Shown: positions 1-9,084, counted from the first letter of the stretch. The stretch: 64,000 nucleotides of DNA from an uncultured Parabacteroides sp. (GCA_934725305.1 CAKVBA010000005.1:1-64000); one strand, 5' to 3'. Program-made: numbers and translations. The notes: generated from the letters alone by a model not told the origin.

Positions 1-102
1 GACGAATATATAGTATTTTAAACAACTAGTCCCGAATCGGAGGCGAATCTGAACGAATCGTACCGAACCGGGACTAACTGTTTCTATTGCGAAATACGTG
101 CT

Positions 103-306
103 TCTCCGGAGGCTTACGTTAATATGTCTGTCATATGTTCTTTGCTAGCCACATATAAGGCGCACGGTGTAAATCCCAGGGTATACCTGAATGATGTTAT
201 CGCACAAATGCCTTATCACAAAAAGGCAACTCAAGAAGAACTTTTGAATCTACTTCCACACAAATGGAAGTTGAAACATCCGGAATGTATACTGACAAAA
301 CAATAG
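103..306 (+). pseudogene. IS66-family transposase, C-terminal remnant
   Basis: About 68 codons resemble the C-terminus of IS66-type transposases: a SLLATYKAHGVNP stretch followed by YLNDVIAQMPY and a closing LLPHKWK. The frame stays open upstream of the ATG at 124, back to a stop near 19-21, but the upstream residues no longer look like IS66, so the 5' part of the gene (the DDE catalytic core) is missing. It ends in a TAG at 304-306, close to where the intact protein would end. Inference: a decayed insertion sequence that cannot produce a working transposase. The assignment rests on remembered family patterns. Confidence 0.7.
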
Positions 307-356
307 GAGGTATATGGGAACTGATCCCAAATGCAACATACAGGTTTAACAAAACA

Positions 357-402
357 ATAGCGACTGCTACTATAAGGTTCATAGTGACAGCCGCTATTTT
401 TG
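357..402. terminator. Probable bidirectional terminator hairpin
   Basis: An imperfect inverted repeat (ATAGCG-ACTG-CTACTAT against ATAGTGACAGCCGCTAT) is followed by TTTTTG on the + strand and by ATTGTTTTG on the - strand. It lies between the IS66 remnant and the convergent thioredoxin-like gene, where a shared terminator would be expected. Confidence 0.5.
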
Positions 403-447
403 TATATAAAAGTTTGATACCTGTAGTTTACAGAATGCTTACCTTCT

Positions 448-1044
448 TTATTCCTTATTTAAGATCTCTTTTAAAGAATAAAAATACTCATCTAACATAT
501 AATGATTATTCTTCCCAACAAAAAATAATCTCTCAACTACCCACTTTCTATTCATAACAAAAATATAAGAACCTATAAGATCTCTACTTTGTATTCCAAA
601 ACTTTTTATTGGTATATTAATTACATTAAGATCATATTTTTTCATAAATAAAGAAAAATTCTTTCCATAGCAATTTTCAGGAAAAGATGTTACAACAAGA
701 ATTCGATTTTTTCCCACTTCTTTCGCCAAATTATCCAATTTTACTATTACAGGATAAATACAATTTTCACAATAAGGAAAATCTATTCTATAAATTATCT
801 TACACGAATCATCTTTTAGAGCAAACAAATTTGCATCAACACTATCTTTATCTAATAGTAATACAGAATTACTATAATTAATATTTTTTATCGTACAATA
901 GGCTATATCATCTTTTACTTCAAGATCTTTTTTTACTACTTCATTCAGATCAACACAATAGCTATTCAATTGCATATTTCTAAAAATTAGAAATATATCC
1001 AATAAGATAAATATAGATAGTAAAATATACAAAAGTTTATTCAT
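448..1044 (-). CDS. Membrane-anchored thioredoxin-like protein (CENC)
   Basis: 198 residues. One hydrophobic N-terminal segment (about residues 4-21) should act as a signal anchor. The body carries CENC at residues 92-95 inside DFPYCENCIYPVI, which fits a redox CxxC at the start of a helix in a thioredoxin-like fold. Its ATG overlaps the stop of the lipoprotein gene upstream by 4 bp (ATGA), so it is the last gene of a leftward operon with two NVEALA peptides and a BF3164 lipoprotein. Inference: a periplasm-facing redox partner for that operon; both peptides contain paired cysteines. No closer family name can be given. The region is more AT-rich than the housekeeping block to its right. Confidence 0.6.
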   Translation of the reverse strand: MNKLLYILLSIFILLDIFLIFRNMQLNSYCVDLNEVVKKDLEVKDDIAYCTIKNINYSNSVLLLDKDSVDANLFALKDDSCKIIYRIDFPYCENCIYPVIVKLDNLAKEVGKNRILVVTSFPENCYGKNFSLFMKKYDLNVINIPIKSFGIQSRDLIGSYIFVMNRKWVVERLFFVGKNNHYMLDEYFYSLKEILNKE

Positions 1045-2086
1045 TTTCTTATTTCAAATTTTAGTAAATGGACATAAGGATCTTCAACACTATCACTTGA
1101 ATATACTCCATAAAGATATTCTCCATTTTCATCCACACAAAAAGAAGACAATATATTATCAAATTGAAAAGCATTCAATGTCGTACCTTCCCAATCAAAC
1201 TCAATAATAGTAGATTTCAAACCACTCCCATTCAATATATCATCTAAGCTTCTTCCTATTCTCATCAAGTAACAACGATCTGGCGTTCCATATATTTTTG
1301 AAAAATAGACTGGATACTTATTTGAAACACCTGAAAAATCCAATGACAATTTAGGCAAAATAGGTTCAGTAAAAAATATTGCTTTTTTCAATTCACCACT
1401 CATTGAATAAAAAGAGACTCCATCGAAATGTCTATACCCAAAAGCTATAGTATTTTTATTTTCATTTGCACATATTACTCCTGAATAAATTGATGTCAAA
1501 TATCTTTTATCTGCTGAAATTTTCGGGTAAAAATCAATCCATTTCAAATCTTTACAATCCTTATTATATAAAAAAATAACCCCTTTGATTCATTTATATT
1601 ATCCCCAATAATAATATTGTTTTTCACAAAATTTAAATCTTTACCATAGAATAACATTTCATCTAAATACTCTTGTCTAATATTATCTCCATTTTTATCT
1701 TCTAGAATATTTTTTATATTTATATACTTATTACAAACCAAATTCATATCAAAAAATACAATTGTATCACTTTGAGGATATTTGGTTGTTACATTATTAT
1801 ATGGAAATGGAAACTGAAAATCACCAGGTCCCTGTCCCTTTTCTCCAAACTTATCAATAAATCTCAAATCCTTTGAATTATAAAGATGGAAAAAAAATGT
1901 ATCACATTCTGCCTTTAGCAAAACTACAGAATCTGCAATACACATCATATCAAAATAGCAACCTTCATCAATCAAGGATTCTTTTTCTAACTCAATTGTG
2001 GTAAAAGAGGGAAAATCAGTAACCTCGTACTTTTTTGAGCAAGATAGTAAAGCAAACAATATCAATAATAATACTATATTTTTCAT
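1041..2086 (-). pseudogene. BF3164-family beta-propeller lipoprotein, frameshifted
   Basis: Two overlapping frames make one protein. The first half (1544-2086) has a lipoprotein signal ending LLSC at Cys16, then a BF3164/6-bladed-propeller-like pattern with FGEKGQGPGDFQFPF. It stops after a run of seven T (coding strand; + positions 1570-1576). The second half (1041-1547) continues the fold but could only start at a TTG that looks like an internal codon. One extra T restores a continuous frame reading GLFFLYNKDCKDLKWIDF, typical of the family, giving about 350 residues, the usual length. So this is a frameshifted gene, a slippage-controlled gene or a base-call error. It sits between the NVEALA genes and the thioredoxin-like gene. 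Function unknown; the family is predicted to be outer-membrane or periplasmic. Confidence 0.75.
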
Positions 2087-2141
2087 TAGATTAACAAATA
2101 AATACTGTTACCATTTATAGATAACAGTGTATAAGTTTAAT

Positions 2142-2420
2142 TCAATACCTTCTACATTCACCATCACCTGTAGGCCAAATCCTTGCACTAAGGCAATCAC
2201 CGCAATACAAAGCTATTATACCCTGAGACGATGTTCCAGAAGCAATTTTAGTTCCTGTATAGCATTTCTTATATGAACCTCCAGACTCATTTCTTGCCAA
2301 AGATTCAATATTAGCCAACGCCCAAATATCAAATTTATTCATTCGCTGAGATTTTTCAGCAACAAATGTTATATTTACTATAACCAAAACAGAAGCGATA
2401 AAAACAAATACTTTTTTCAT
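2142..2420 (-). CDS. NVEALA-family small secreted protein (second copy)
   Basis: 92 residues with a cleavable-looking signal peptide (MKKVFVFIASVLVIVNITFV). The family's NVEALA-type motif appears as NIESLARNES near residue 37. The mature part has four cysteines spaced C-x19-CGDC-x12-C, with GDG just before the last one. It lies 12 bp downstream of a paralogue and 55 bp upstream of the BF3164 lipoprotein. NVEALA proteins are a Bacteroidales family of short exported proteins of unknown function; the cysteine spacing suggests disulfides. Nothing shows an enzymatic role. Confidence 0.8.
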   Translation of the reverse strand: MKKVFVFIASVLVIVNITFVAEKSQRMNKFDIWALANIESLARNESGGSYKKCYTGTKIASGTSSQGIIALYCGDCLSARIWPTGDGECRRY

Positions 2421-2432
2421 AACATCGTTTTA

Positions 2433-2696
2433 TTATCCAACCTTACAACGTCCATCACCTTTTTTTACTACTCGATGAACTTTACAGTCACCACACCAAG
2501 TAACCTGAGATACAGATGAATTCGTAATCTTATCACCTACAGTGCATACTGTGTAACCATCACCAGAAGACTCATTATGTCCTAAAGCCTCGATCTGTTC
2601 AAAAATCAAAACCTCAGGAATATTCTCATAATCATAAATAAAAGAAAAATTAAGAACTGCTATTGCTATGACAACAAGCATTAAAACTTTTTTCAT
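2433..2696 (-). CDS. NVEALA-family small secreted protein (first copy)
   Basis: 87 residues: signal peptide (MKKVLMLVVIAIAVLNFSF), then the motif QIEALGHNES, which matches NVEALA with conservative changes. The mature domain has the cysteine pattern C-x16-CGDC-x12-C and a GDG before the last cysteine, as in the paralogue 12 bp downstream. It is the first gene of the leftward operon; a perfect 20-bp dyad lies 11 bp before its ATG. The pair probably arose by tandem duplication and then diverged, since only the leader, the motif and the cysteine frame remain similar. Function is unknown. Confidence 0.8.
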   Translation of the reverse strand: MKKVLMLVVIAIAVLNFSFIYDYENIPEVLIFEQIEALGHNESSGDGYTVCTVGDKITNSSVSQVTWCGDCKVHRVVKKGDGRCKVG

Positions 2697-2707
2697 ATTA
2701 TTAATAC

Positions 2708-2727
2708 TTCGGTAAATTTTTACCGAA
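2708..2727. promoter_or_regulatory. Perfect 9-bp dyad before the NVEALA operon
   Basis: TTCGGTAAATTTTTACCGAA is a perfect inverted repeat (9-bp arms, 2-bp centre) ending 11 bp upstream of the first NVEALA start codon. It could be an operator or an mRNA hairpin near the ribosome site; the sequence alone does not decide. Confidence 0.45.
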
Positions 2728-2913
2728 AAATTAAAAGTTAAACAATAGAACTAGCAAAAGCTGGTTCGAAAACACTAAAGAGGTCATTGAAATGTTGTCA
2801 AAAACGAATGGTTAAGCATGAAGAAATGTGCTAACCTGCTGATAATAAAGGTAGAAAGTATTGCATAATTCATTGATTTTTAGTAAATTAGAAGTCTCTC
2901 AACTCTTCTGATT

Positions 2914-3936
2914 ATGACTAAAGAAACACTCCTTATGCAATACCAATCCGAGTGCCTATCGGCTCTCAAATCAGTCGTGAATATACACAAACCTTTTGAA
3001 AAAACGTTCATGGATGCAATGAAATTATTCATGGCCATCCCTGATCGTATAAACTTCCTCCAATTGGGTAGGTATGGACGTTTTTCGGAACAGACCTACC
3101 GTAACCTTTTTGAGCATGAAACTTTCGACTGGTTTGCGTTCAACGGCTCTATCATCAGCAAGCATCTCACAGGTAAAAGAAAAGCCATCGCCATCGATCC
3201 TTCCTATATCCCCAAATCAGGCAAGAAGACACCTTGGATAGGTTACTTCTGGTCTGGTTGTGCAGGAGAGTACAAGCGTGGATTGGAAATCATGGGCATC
3301 GGTGTCATAGACATCGACAACCATGAATGCATGACTTTAGGTTCCATTCAGACACCGGATTGTAAAACCTTGGATAATATGGACAAGAACCTCGTTGACT
3401 GGTACAGCAGCTATCTTATCAGTAGAAAAGACAAGATACAGAGCATATCAAGAACGGTGGTTGCAGACGCATTCTTTTCCAAGGAAACTTTCATAACGCC
3501 TATGTGTGAGAACGATTTCCATGTCATCAGCCGCTTTCGGAATGACGTAATCCTGTACTATCCGACATTGGAACAGAAAACAGGAAAACGTGGCCATCCA
3601 AAGTGGTTTGACGGAAGAATCGACTTTGCCAATCTGGATCTGACCCGGTGCAAGGAATACGAGGTGAACAAAGGAAAGCTATACGGATTGAGGGTATATG
3701 CAAAAGCTCTCAAAAGGTATGTTTCCTTAGCCATCTGGTATCCGATGGACGGGAGGACAGACAAGTGGCAGCTTTACTTCTCTACAGACGATTCGATGGA
3801 TGGACGGGAGGTTCTGGATTATTACAGAACCAGGTTCCAATTGGAATTTTGCTTTAGAGATGGTAAGCAACATGCAGGAATCACCAACTGTCAGTCAACC
3901 GACTTCAGAAAGTTGGACTCCGTTTGGAAAGGATAG
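2914..3936 (+). pseudogene. IS4-family transposase, 3'-truncated
   Basis: 340 residues of an IS4-type DDE transposase. Visible landmarks are DPSYIPKSG (first Asp region), ADAFFSK (second Asp) and YRTRFQLEFCFRDGK, an exact Y(2)R(3)E(6)K signature with the catalytic Glu. The protein follows the family as far as HAGITNCQSTDFRKLD, then breaks into VWKG and a stop; the usual C-terminal segment after the NCQS motif is missing. The DNA at the break (about 3909-3945) resembles the interspersed repeat also present near 24.3 and 45.4 kb. Inference: an inactive element whose 3' end was lost at a junction with that repeat. I could not define terminal inverted repeats or a target duplication. Confidence 0.85.
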
Positions 3937-3995
3937 CTACTCCGTTTTTGGGCTTATTATTGCAATTCCTCCAACGAACAATTTACCTATATCAT

Positions 3996-4037
3996 AAAAA
4001 GGGCTGCATCAAAAGAGTAGATTTGATGCGGCCCTTT
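3996..4037 (-). terminator. Intrinsic terminator after ridA
   Basis: A strong hairpin (GGGCTGCATCAAA against TTTGATGCGGCCC) is followed on the - strand by CCCTTTTTATG. It lies 42 bp beyond the ridA stop codon and would end the long leftward housekeeping transcript. Confidence 0.75.
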
Positions 4038-4078
4038 ACAGGTTTTGTCAGAATTAATAAATATATCTGTATTGTCAA

Positions 4079-4459
4079 TTAGTCCTTAACGGCAATAACC
4101 TCAACCTCAACCAAACCATTCTTAGGAAGAGTCTTCACTGCGATAGCCGAACGAGCCGGGAATGTTCCGCTGAACTGAGTCATATAAACCTCATTCATAG
4201 CAGCAAAATCGGCCATATCAGCCAAGAATACAGTTGTCTTCACAACATTGTCGATTGTCATACCTGCTTCTTCCAGAATAGCATGTACATTCTTAAATGC
4301 CTGAGCTGTCTGCTCCTTCACGCCACCTTCAACAAAAGCACCTGTAGCAGGATCCATACCCAGCTGACCTGAAGCGAACAACATATTTCCTGCAAAAATA
4401 GCCTGGCTATACGGGCCAATAGCAGCCGGAGCCTTAGTAGTTGCAATAACTTTTTTCAT
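4079..4459 (-). CDS. ridA: RidA family reactive enamine/imine deaminase
   Basis: 126 residues, the normal length for RidA (YjgF/YER057c/UK114). The family hydrolyses reactive 2-aminoacrylate and related imines released by PLP enzymes, as a cytosolic trimer with active sites between subunits. Visible motifs are GPYSQAI near the N-terminus, MLFASGQLGMDP, and GTFPARSAIAVKTLP, which carries the conserved carboxylate-binding Arg. I chose the ATG at 4459 (MKKVIATTKAP); an upstream in-frame start would add 16 residues not seen in the family. It is the last gene of the leftward block, behind rlmB, and is followed by a strong terminator. Confidence 0.92.
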   Translation of the reverse strand: MKKVIATTKAPAAIGPYSQAIFAGNMLFASGQLGMDPATGAFVEGGVKEQTAQAFKNVHAILEEAGMTIDNVVKTTVFLADMADFAAMNEVYMTQFSGTFPARSAIAVKTLPKNGLVEVEVIAVKD

Positions 4460-4507
4460 CGTCTTTGATTCTTTTACGTTAATAATTGTATTATATATAT
4501 CATGCAC

Positions 4508-5254
4508 TTATGCTTCTGCATTCATGCGCTGACGTACCACCTCATAGATTAGGATAGAAGAGGCAACAGACACGTTGAGCGAACCGATGGTTCCGAACTG
4601 CGGGATCTTCACCATCTGATCGCAAATGCGCAGGTTCTCCATCGATACACCGGTATCTTCTGCACCCATCACAATGGCCACCGGACCATCATAACTCACA
4701 CCAGTATATAGGTCTGAGGCCTTCTCGCTGGCAGCAAACACCTTCACGCCACTGGCCTGCAAAAAGCGAATAGCTTCATTGATACTCTTTTCTTTGCACA
4801 CCGGAAGCACATGCAGAGCACCTGCTGATGTCTTGACTGCATCGGCATTCACCGTTACACTTCCCTTTGACGGTATCACGATTGCATCCACACCGGCACA
4901 CTCACAAGTACGTGCAATGGCACCGAAATTACGCACATCAGTCACACCGTCAAGCAAAACGATAAAAGGATTCTTGCCCTGCTCATACACAAACGGAATG
5001 ATGTCTTCCAACTTCTGATAAGTGACAGCCGACATAAAAGCAATCACACCCTGGTGATTCTTACGAGTAATGCGGTCCAGACGTTCCTGTGGAACACGCT
5101 GCACAGGAATCTCACGTCCCTTCAAGACGCCGAACAACTCCTTTGATAATTCACCCTGCAGCTCTCTTTTCACTAAGATCTTGTCAATCTCCTTATCGGC
5201 CTGAATCGCCTCAATCACGGCACGAATGCCAAATATCATTTCATTTTCTCTCAT
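4508..5254 (-). CDS. rlmB: TrmH/RlmB-family rRNA 2'-O-ribose methyltransferase
   Basis: 248 residues. A short N-terminal substrate-binding domain (residues 1-75, starting IFGIRAVIEAI) is followed by a SPOUT methyltransferase fold with all three TrmH motifs: LLDGVTDVRNFGAIART (motif 1, catalytic Arg), VAIVMGAEDTGVS (motif 2) and KIPQFGTIGSLNVSVASSI (motif 3, SAM knot). RlmB methylates a conserved guanosine in 23S rRNA; other TrmH-family targets cannot be excluded from sequence. It follows recN by 9 bp and precedes ridA by 48 bp in the same direction, consistent with co-transcription. Confidence 0.9.
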   Translation of the reverse strand: MRENEMIFGIRAVIEAIQADKEIDKILVKRELQGELSKELFGVLKGREIPVQRVPQERLDRITRKNHQGVIAFMSAVTYQKLEDIIPFVYEQGKNPFIVLLDGVTDVRNFGAIARTCECAGVDAIVIPSKGSVTVNADAVKTSAGALHVLPVCKEKSINEAIRFLQASGVKVFAASEKASDLYTGVSYDGPVAIVMGAEDTGVSMENLRICDQMVKIPQFGTIGSLNVSVASSILIYEVVRQRMNAEA

Positions 5255-5263
5255 ATCGTGTTT

Positions 5264-6937
5264 TTATCTATCTTTCTTATTTTCCAACAAATCGCGAGCA
5301 TTCGCCATCGAAGCCTCGGTCAAGGTTGCCCCACTCAACATACGCGCCACCTCGCTGACACGCTCTTCTTTCGTCAAATGTTTAATACGCGTAAGCGTAC
5401 GCTCCTCTTGATCCTCTTTATATACATAATAATGCTCACTGCCTTTAGCAGCAATCTGAGGAAGGTGAGAGATGGTTAACACCTGCATCTTCTGACCCAG
5501 ATCCTGCATGATATCGCCCATTTTATCTGCAATATCGCCTGACACACCCGTATCCACCTCATCAAAAATGATCGTTGGCAAAGCGGTAAATCCGGCAATC
5601 ATCGCTTTGATGCACAACATCAATCGAGAGATCTCACCACCAGATGCGGTCTGCGAAACGGGTTGTAAATCTCCACTCTTATTGGCAGAGAAAAGGAAGT
5701 TAATATCATCAATACCATCCATTCCCGGCTCCTCACGCCGTTCCATATTCACCTCGAAACGGGTGTTGGGCATACCCAGTGGCATAATCATCTGAACCAG
5801 TTGTTTCGCCATCTTGTCGGCCGCAGCTCTGCGTTGAGTACTCAACACTGCGGCCTGTTGCAACAACTCCTGATGAGAAGCCTCGAGTTGTTTCTTCAAC
5901 TGATCGATCTGCTCATCAAACGAGTCAATCTCTGTCAGCTGAGAGGCATAGTGTTCTTGCAAAGCCAATAGCTTATCCACGCTATCCACCCGATGTTTCT
6001 GTTGCAACGAATAGATCACATTCAGTCGCTCATTCACCCAATCCATCCGCTCGGGATTGTATTCAATATCATCTTTCATCGAATCGGCCTCGGATGCCAG
6101 ATCTTTCAGATCAATATAGGCAGAGCGCAACCGTTCTGCTATCTCTTTAGCACGAGGAAAATAACGGTCCAGATTCTCAACAGTCGATAGAGCCTCTTTG
6201 ATCAGCTGCACCGAACCTTCCTGTTCTTCTCCGTCGAGCAGGGAATACACCTTATAAAGAGAACCCTTGATCTCCTCGGCATGGGTCAGTGTCTCTTGTT
6301 CCTGTTCCAGTTCCTCCTGTTCACCGGATTGCAACTGCGCCTCGGCCAGTTGTTCCAGCTGGAAGCGGAAATAATCCTCCTCCTGCTTACTCTTGGCAGA
6401 CCGTTCAATCAAATCGGCCAATTCACGCTTCAGCGACTGATAGTGAGAATACTCCTTGCGATAGAGAATCAACAGAATCTCATTCTCGGCCATCACATCG
6501 AGCACCTTCAGCTGAAAACGGTTATCACTCAACAGCAAGTTCTGATGCTGTGAATGGATATCTATCAACTTGCCACCCAGCTCCTTTACCACCGTCAGCG
6601 GTACAGGCGAGTCATTGACAAACGCCCTCGACTTGCCCGAAGCATACAGTTCACGCCTTAGAATGCAGCTATCGGCATCAAACTCCAGGTCATGATCCAA
6701 GAAGAAGGGTTCCAGCTGATACTTGGAAATATCAAACACTGCCTCAATCACACACTTATCAGCCCCTTTCTGAATACTCTTACCATCGGCCCGTTGTCCC
6801 AATACTAGCGACAAAGCACCCAATATGATAGACTTTCCGGCACCCGTCTCGCCTGTAATCACAGAAAAGCCCTTGTCAAAACGGATATCCAGGCTGTCTA
6901 TCAGCACAAAGTTTTGTATATATAACGATTTCAGCAT
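5264..6937 (-). CDS. recN: DNA repair protein RecN
   Basis: 557 residues, the normal RecN length. This SMC-like ATPase acts at double-strand breaks in recombinational repair. Visible parts: Walker A GETGAGKS at residues 29-36; a coiled-coil arm rich in Glu, Gln and Leu in about residues 155-380; the ABC signature TASGGEISRLML; and Walker B TIIFDEVDTGVSG near residue 460. The start MLKSLYIQNFVLID is the canonical RecN N-terminus. It sits 21 bp after the DUF4835 gene and 9 bp before rlmB. No SOS-type operator is evident because the gene is internal to a block. Confidence 0.95.
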   Translation of the reverse strand: MLKSLYIQNFVLIDSLDIRFDKGFSVITGETGAGKSIILGALSLVLGQRADGKSIQKGADKCVIEAVFDISKYQLEPFFLDHDLEFDADSCILRRELYASGKSRAFVNDSPVPLTVVKELGGKLIDIHSQHQNLLLSDNRFQLKVLDVMAENEILLILYRKEYSHYQSLKRELADLIERSAKSKQEEDYFRFQLEQLAEAQLQSGEQEELEQEQETLTHAEEIKGSLYKVYSLLDGEEQEGSVQLIKEALSTVENLDRYFPRAKEIAERLRSAYIDLKDLASEADSMKDDIEYNPERMDWVNERLNVIYSLQQKHRVDSVDKLLALQEHYASQLTEIDSFDEQIDQLKKQLEASHQELLQQAAVLSTQRRAAADKMAKQLVQMIMPLGMPNTRFEVNMERREEPGMDGIDDINFLFSANKSGDLQPVSQTASGGEISRLMLCIKAMIAGFTALPTIIFDEVDTGVSGDIADKMGDIMQDLGQKMQVLTISHLPQIAAKGSEHYYVYKEDQEERTLTRIKHLTKEERVSEVARMLSGATLTEASMANARDLLENKKDR

Positions 6938-6958
6938 CTCACTTCCATCCTAATAGTC

Positions 6959-7885
6959 CTACTTCTTTAAAGGCTCCAATCGATTGCCGGCCGTAGGGAA
7001 CAAGCCAAACAGCCGTTTATATCCCTCCTGCTTCTCCTGGGCCGTTGCCTTCGAATAGATACTCACTACCTCGTCCAGTTTGGCATCGGTAAACATCTGC
7101 AGCAACACCGATGTAGGTCGGGCACTCTTCAGCTTCTCCAAAGCCGGCAGCGCACCTATAATAGTTGTACGCGCACGATCAGGATTGGCAGCCATCTCGT
7201 CCAAACCCTTCAGGTGATAGGTGTACCACATCTGACGGAAGTCCGCACCTGCATTCTCGGTCAGAGCCGTGATTACGGCATGACGATTCTGATTGCTTTC
7301 AAACGCCTTCCAACCCGGCCAAGCCACCTGCGACTGCGCCAGGCTCACTATCTGCTGAGCTTGCTGAAAATAGGGACTGCCACCTTCCGGAGCAAAACTA
7401 TCAAAATCGAGTCCCAGTATGAGATAAACATAGAAAACCAAGGTGGCTGTCAGATTGCTTTCCAGCGTATTACCGGTGAACTCCAACGGCTCAAACTCCA
7501 CGTAGTCGAAATCGAGCTGCTTGTCGCGGAAGTTCAGCAATGTTGTGGTGTAGCTTGAGTTATAAACCGGACGGTTCGACTGCACCTGAAGCTCGCCTTT
7601 GAAGCTATTGTCCGACACAACCTCGTTGACTATAATCGTGAACGAACAGTTTATCCGCTCATTGATACCAAAGGTCGCATCGGTCCAACGACGATTGTTT
7701 AGAAACTCCGTCAAAGCCGTCTGCAATGTATTAAACACCTGCTTATTGGTTGCCTGCACCTTATCACTGTTGATAGTCACCTTTGCATTCAGTTCATACA
7801 TACTGCCTGCCCGCTGGGCGGAAACCATCCACGGTAAAACCAGTGCCACACACACCAACACCAACCACCTTTTCATATTTCTCAT
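6959..7885 (-). CDS. DUF4835 family protein (PorD-like)
   Basis: 308 residues with a signal peptide (RWLVLVCVALVLPWMVSAQ). The mature protein reads as DUF4835: ELNAKVTINSDKVQ at the start, then LQTALTEFLNNRRWT, and a YVYLILGLDFDSFAPEGG segment. Members are periplasmic or outer-membrane associated and widespread in Bacteroidetes; some databases name the family PorD and link it to type IX secretion, but nothing else here concerns that system. Its ATG overlaps the coaBC stop by 4 bp and it precedes recN by 21 bp; coaBC-DUF4835-recN is a recurrent order in this phylum. Family confident, function not. Confidence 0.8.
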   Translation of the reverse strand: MRNMKRWLVLVCVALVLPWMVSAQRAGSMYELNAKVTINSDKVQATNKQVFNTLQTALTEFLNNRRWTDATFGINERINCSFTIIVNEVVSDNSFKGELQVQSNRPVYNSSYTTTLLNFRDKQLDFDYVEFEPLEFTGNTLESNLTATLVFYVYLILGLDFDSFAPEGGSPYFQQAQQIVSLAQSQVAWPGWKAFESNQNRHAVITALTENAGADFRQMWYTYHLKGLDEMAANPDRARTTIIGALPALEKLKSARPTSVLLQMFTDAKLDEVVSIYSKATAQEKQEGYKRLFGLFPTAGNRLEPLKK

Positions 7886-9084
7886 AACAAAAATGTTGCC
7901 AATTTATTTACAATATCTGCAGCCACCTCCTGTTTGCTCTTCAGCGGAAATGACTCGACACTGCCCTTCCGGTCGATCAGCGTCACCTTATTGGTGTCAC
8001 AACGGAATCCGGCACCGGCATCACGCAGCGAGTTCAACACGATAAAGTCGAAGTTCTTACGCTCCAACTTGCCCTGTGCATTCGCTGCCTCATCATTGGT
8101 TTCGAGGGCAAAGCCCACCAATACCTGTCCTTCCCGTTTGATACTTCCCAACAAAGCTGCAATATCGGGATTCGGCACCAGACGAAGTGTCATATCACCG
8201 GTCTTCTCTCGCTTGATCTTTTCCTCTACCTGCACGTCGGGACGATAATCGGCCACTGCAGCACACAAGATAGCGCCATCACTCTCGGGATAATACATCA
8301 ATGCCATCTCTTGCATCTCACGGGCAGACTCCACATCGATCCGCTGAATACGAGGATGATGTGTCTTCAACGCTACCGGACCGGCAATCAAAGTCACCTC
8401 CGCACCACGGGCTGCACAAGCCTCAGCCAAGGCAAATCCCATCTTGCCGGAAGAATAGTTGCCTATAAAACGTACGGGATCAATCTTTTCATACGTAGGA
8501 CCGGCTGTTATAACAATTTTTTTATCCTTTAAATCTTCCTTAGCAGCAAAGAACTCCTCCAACACAGCGATAATCTTGTCCGGCTCTTCCATGCGACCCT
8601 TGCCCACCAAGTGGCTGGCCAACTCGCCCTCGCCCGGCTCAATGATGCGGTTACCAAACGAACGCAAACGATCCAGGTTTTGCTGCGTAGAAGGATGAGC
8701 AAACATATCCAGATCCATGGCCGGAGCCACAAATACCGGAGCCTTGCACGACAGATAGGAGGTTACCAGCATATTGTCGGCAATGCCATGCGCCATCTTA
8801 CCAATGGTTGAAGCCGTTGCCGGAGCAATCAGCATCACATCGGCCCACAGCCCTAAGTCAACATGACTGTTCCATGTGCCGTCGCGATTTGAGAAAAACT
8901 CACTGATCACCGGGTGACTACTCAAGGTAGCCAATGTCAACGGCGTGATAAATTCCTTACCGGAAGGAGTGATAACGACCTGCACCTCTGCCCCTTTCTT
9001 CACCAGCCCACGAATGATATAGGTCGCTTTATAAGCAGCGATGCTGCCCGTTATCCCCAAAATAATATGTTTTCCTTTCAACAT
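7882..9084 (-). CDS. coaBC: Bifunctional phosphopantothenoylcysteine decarboxylase/synthetase
   Basis: 400 residues carrying both coenzyme A pathway activities: CoaB joins cysteine to 4'-phosphopantothenate (CTP-dependent) and CoaC decarboxylates the product using FMN. The N-terminal flavoprotein domain (about 1-185) shows GITGSIAAYKA, the catalytic-His region SHVDLGLWADVMLIAPATA and APAMDLDMF (PAMN-like). The CoaB domain (about 190-400) starts VITAGPTYEKIDPVRFIGN, then SSGKMGFALA, AAVADYRP and NPDIAALLG, and ends with VGFALETND and NFDFIVLNSL. The cytosolic enzyme is normally oligomeric. It follows the alcohol dehydrogenase by 12 bp and overlaps DUF4835 by 4 bp. Confidence 0.95.
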   Translation of the reverse strand: MLKGKHIILGITGSIAAYKATYIIRGLVKKGAEVQVVITPSGKEFITPLTLATLSSHPVISEFFSNRDGTWNSHVDLGLWADVMLIAPATASTIGKMAHGIADNMLVTSYLSCKAPVFVAPAMDLDMFAHPSTQQNLDRLRSFGNRIIEPGEGELASHLVGKGRMEEPDKIIAVLEEFFAAKEDLKDKKIVITAGPTYEKIDPVRFIGNYSSGKMGFALAEACAARGAEVTLIAGPVALKTHHPRIQRIDVESAREMQEMALMYYPESDGAILCAAVADYRPDVQVEEKIKREKTGDMTLRLVPNPDIAALLGSIKREGQVLVGFALETNDEAANAQGKLERKNFDFIVLNSLRDAGAGFRCDTNKVTLIDRKGSVESFPLKSKQEVAADIVNKLATFLL

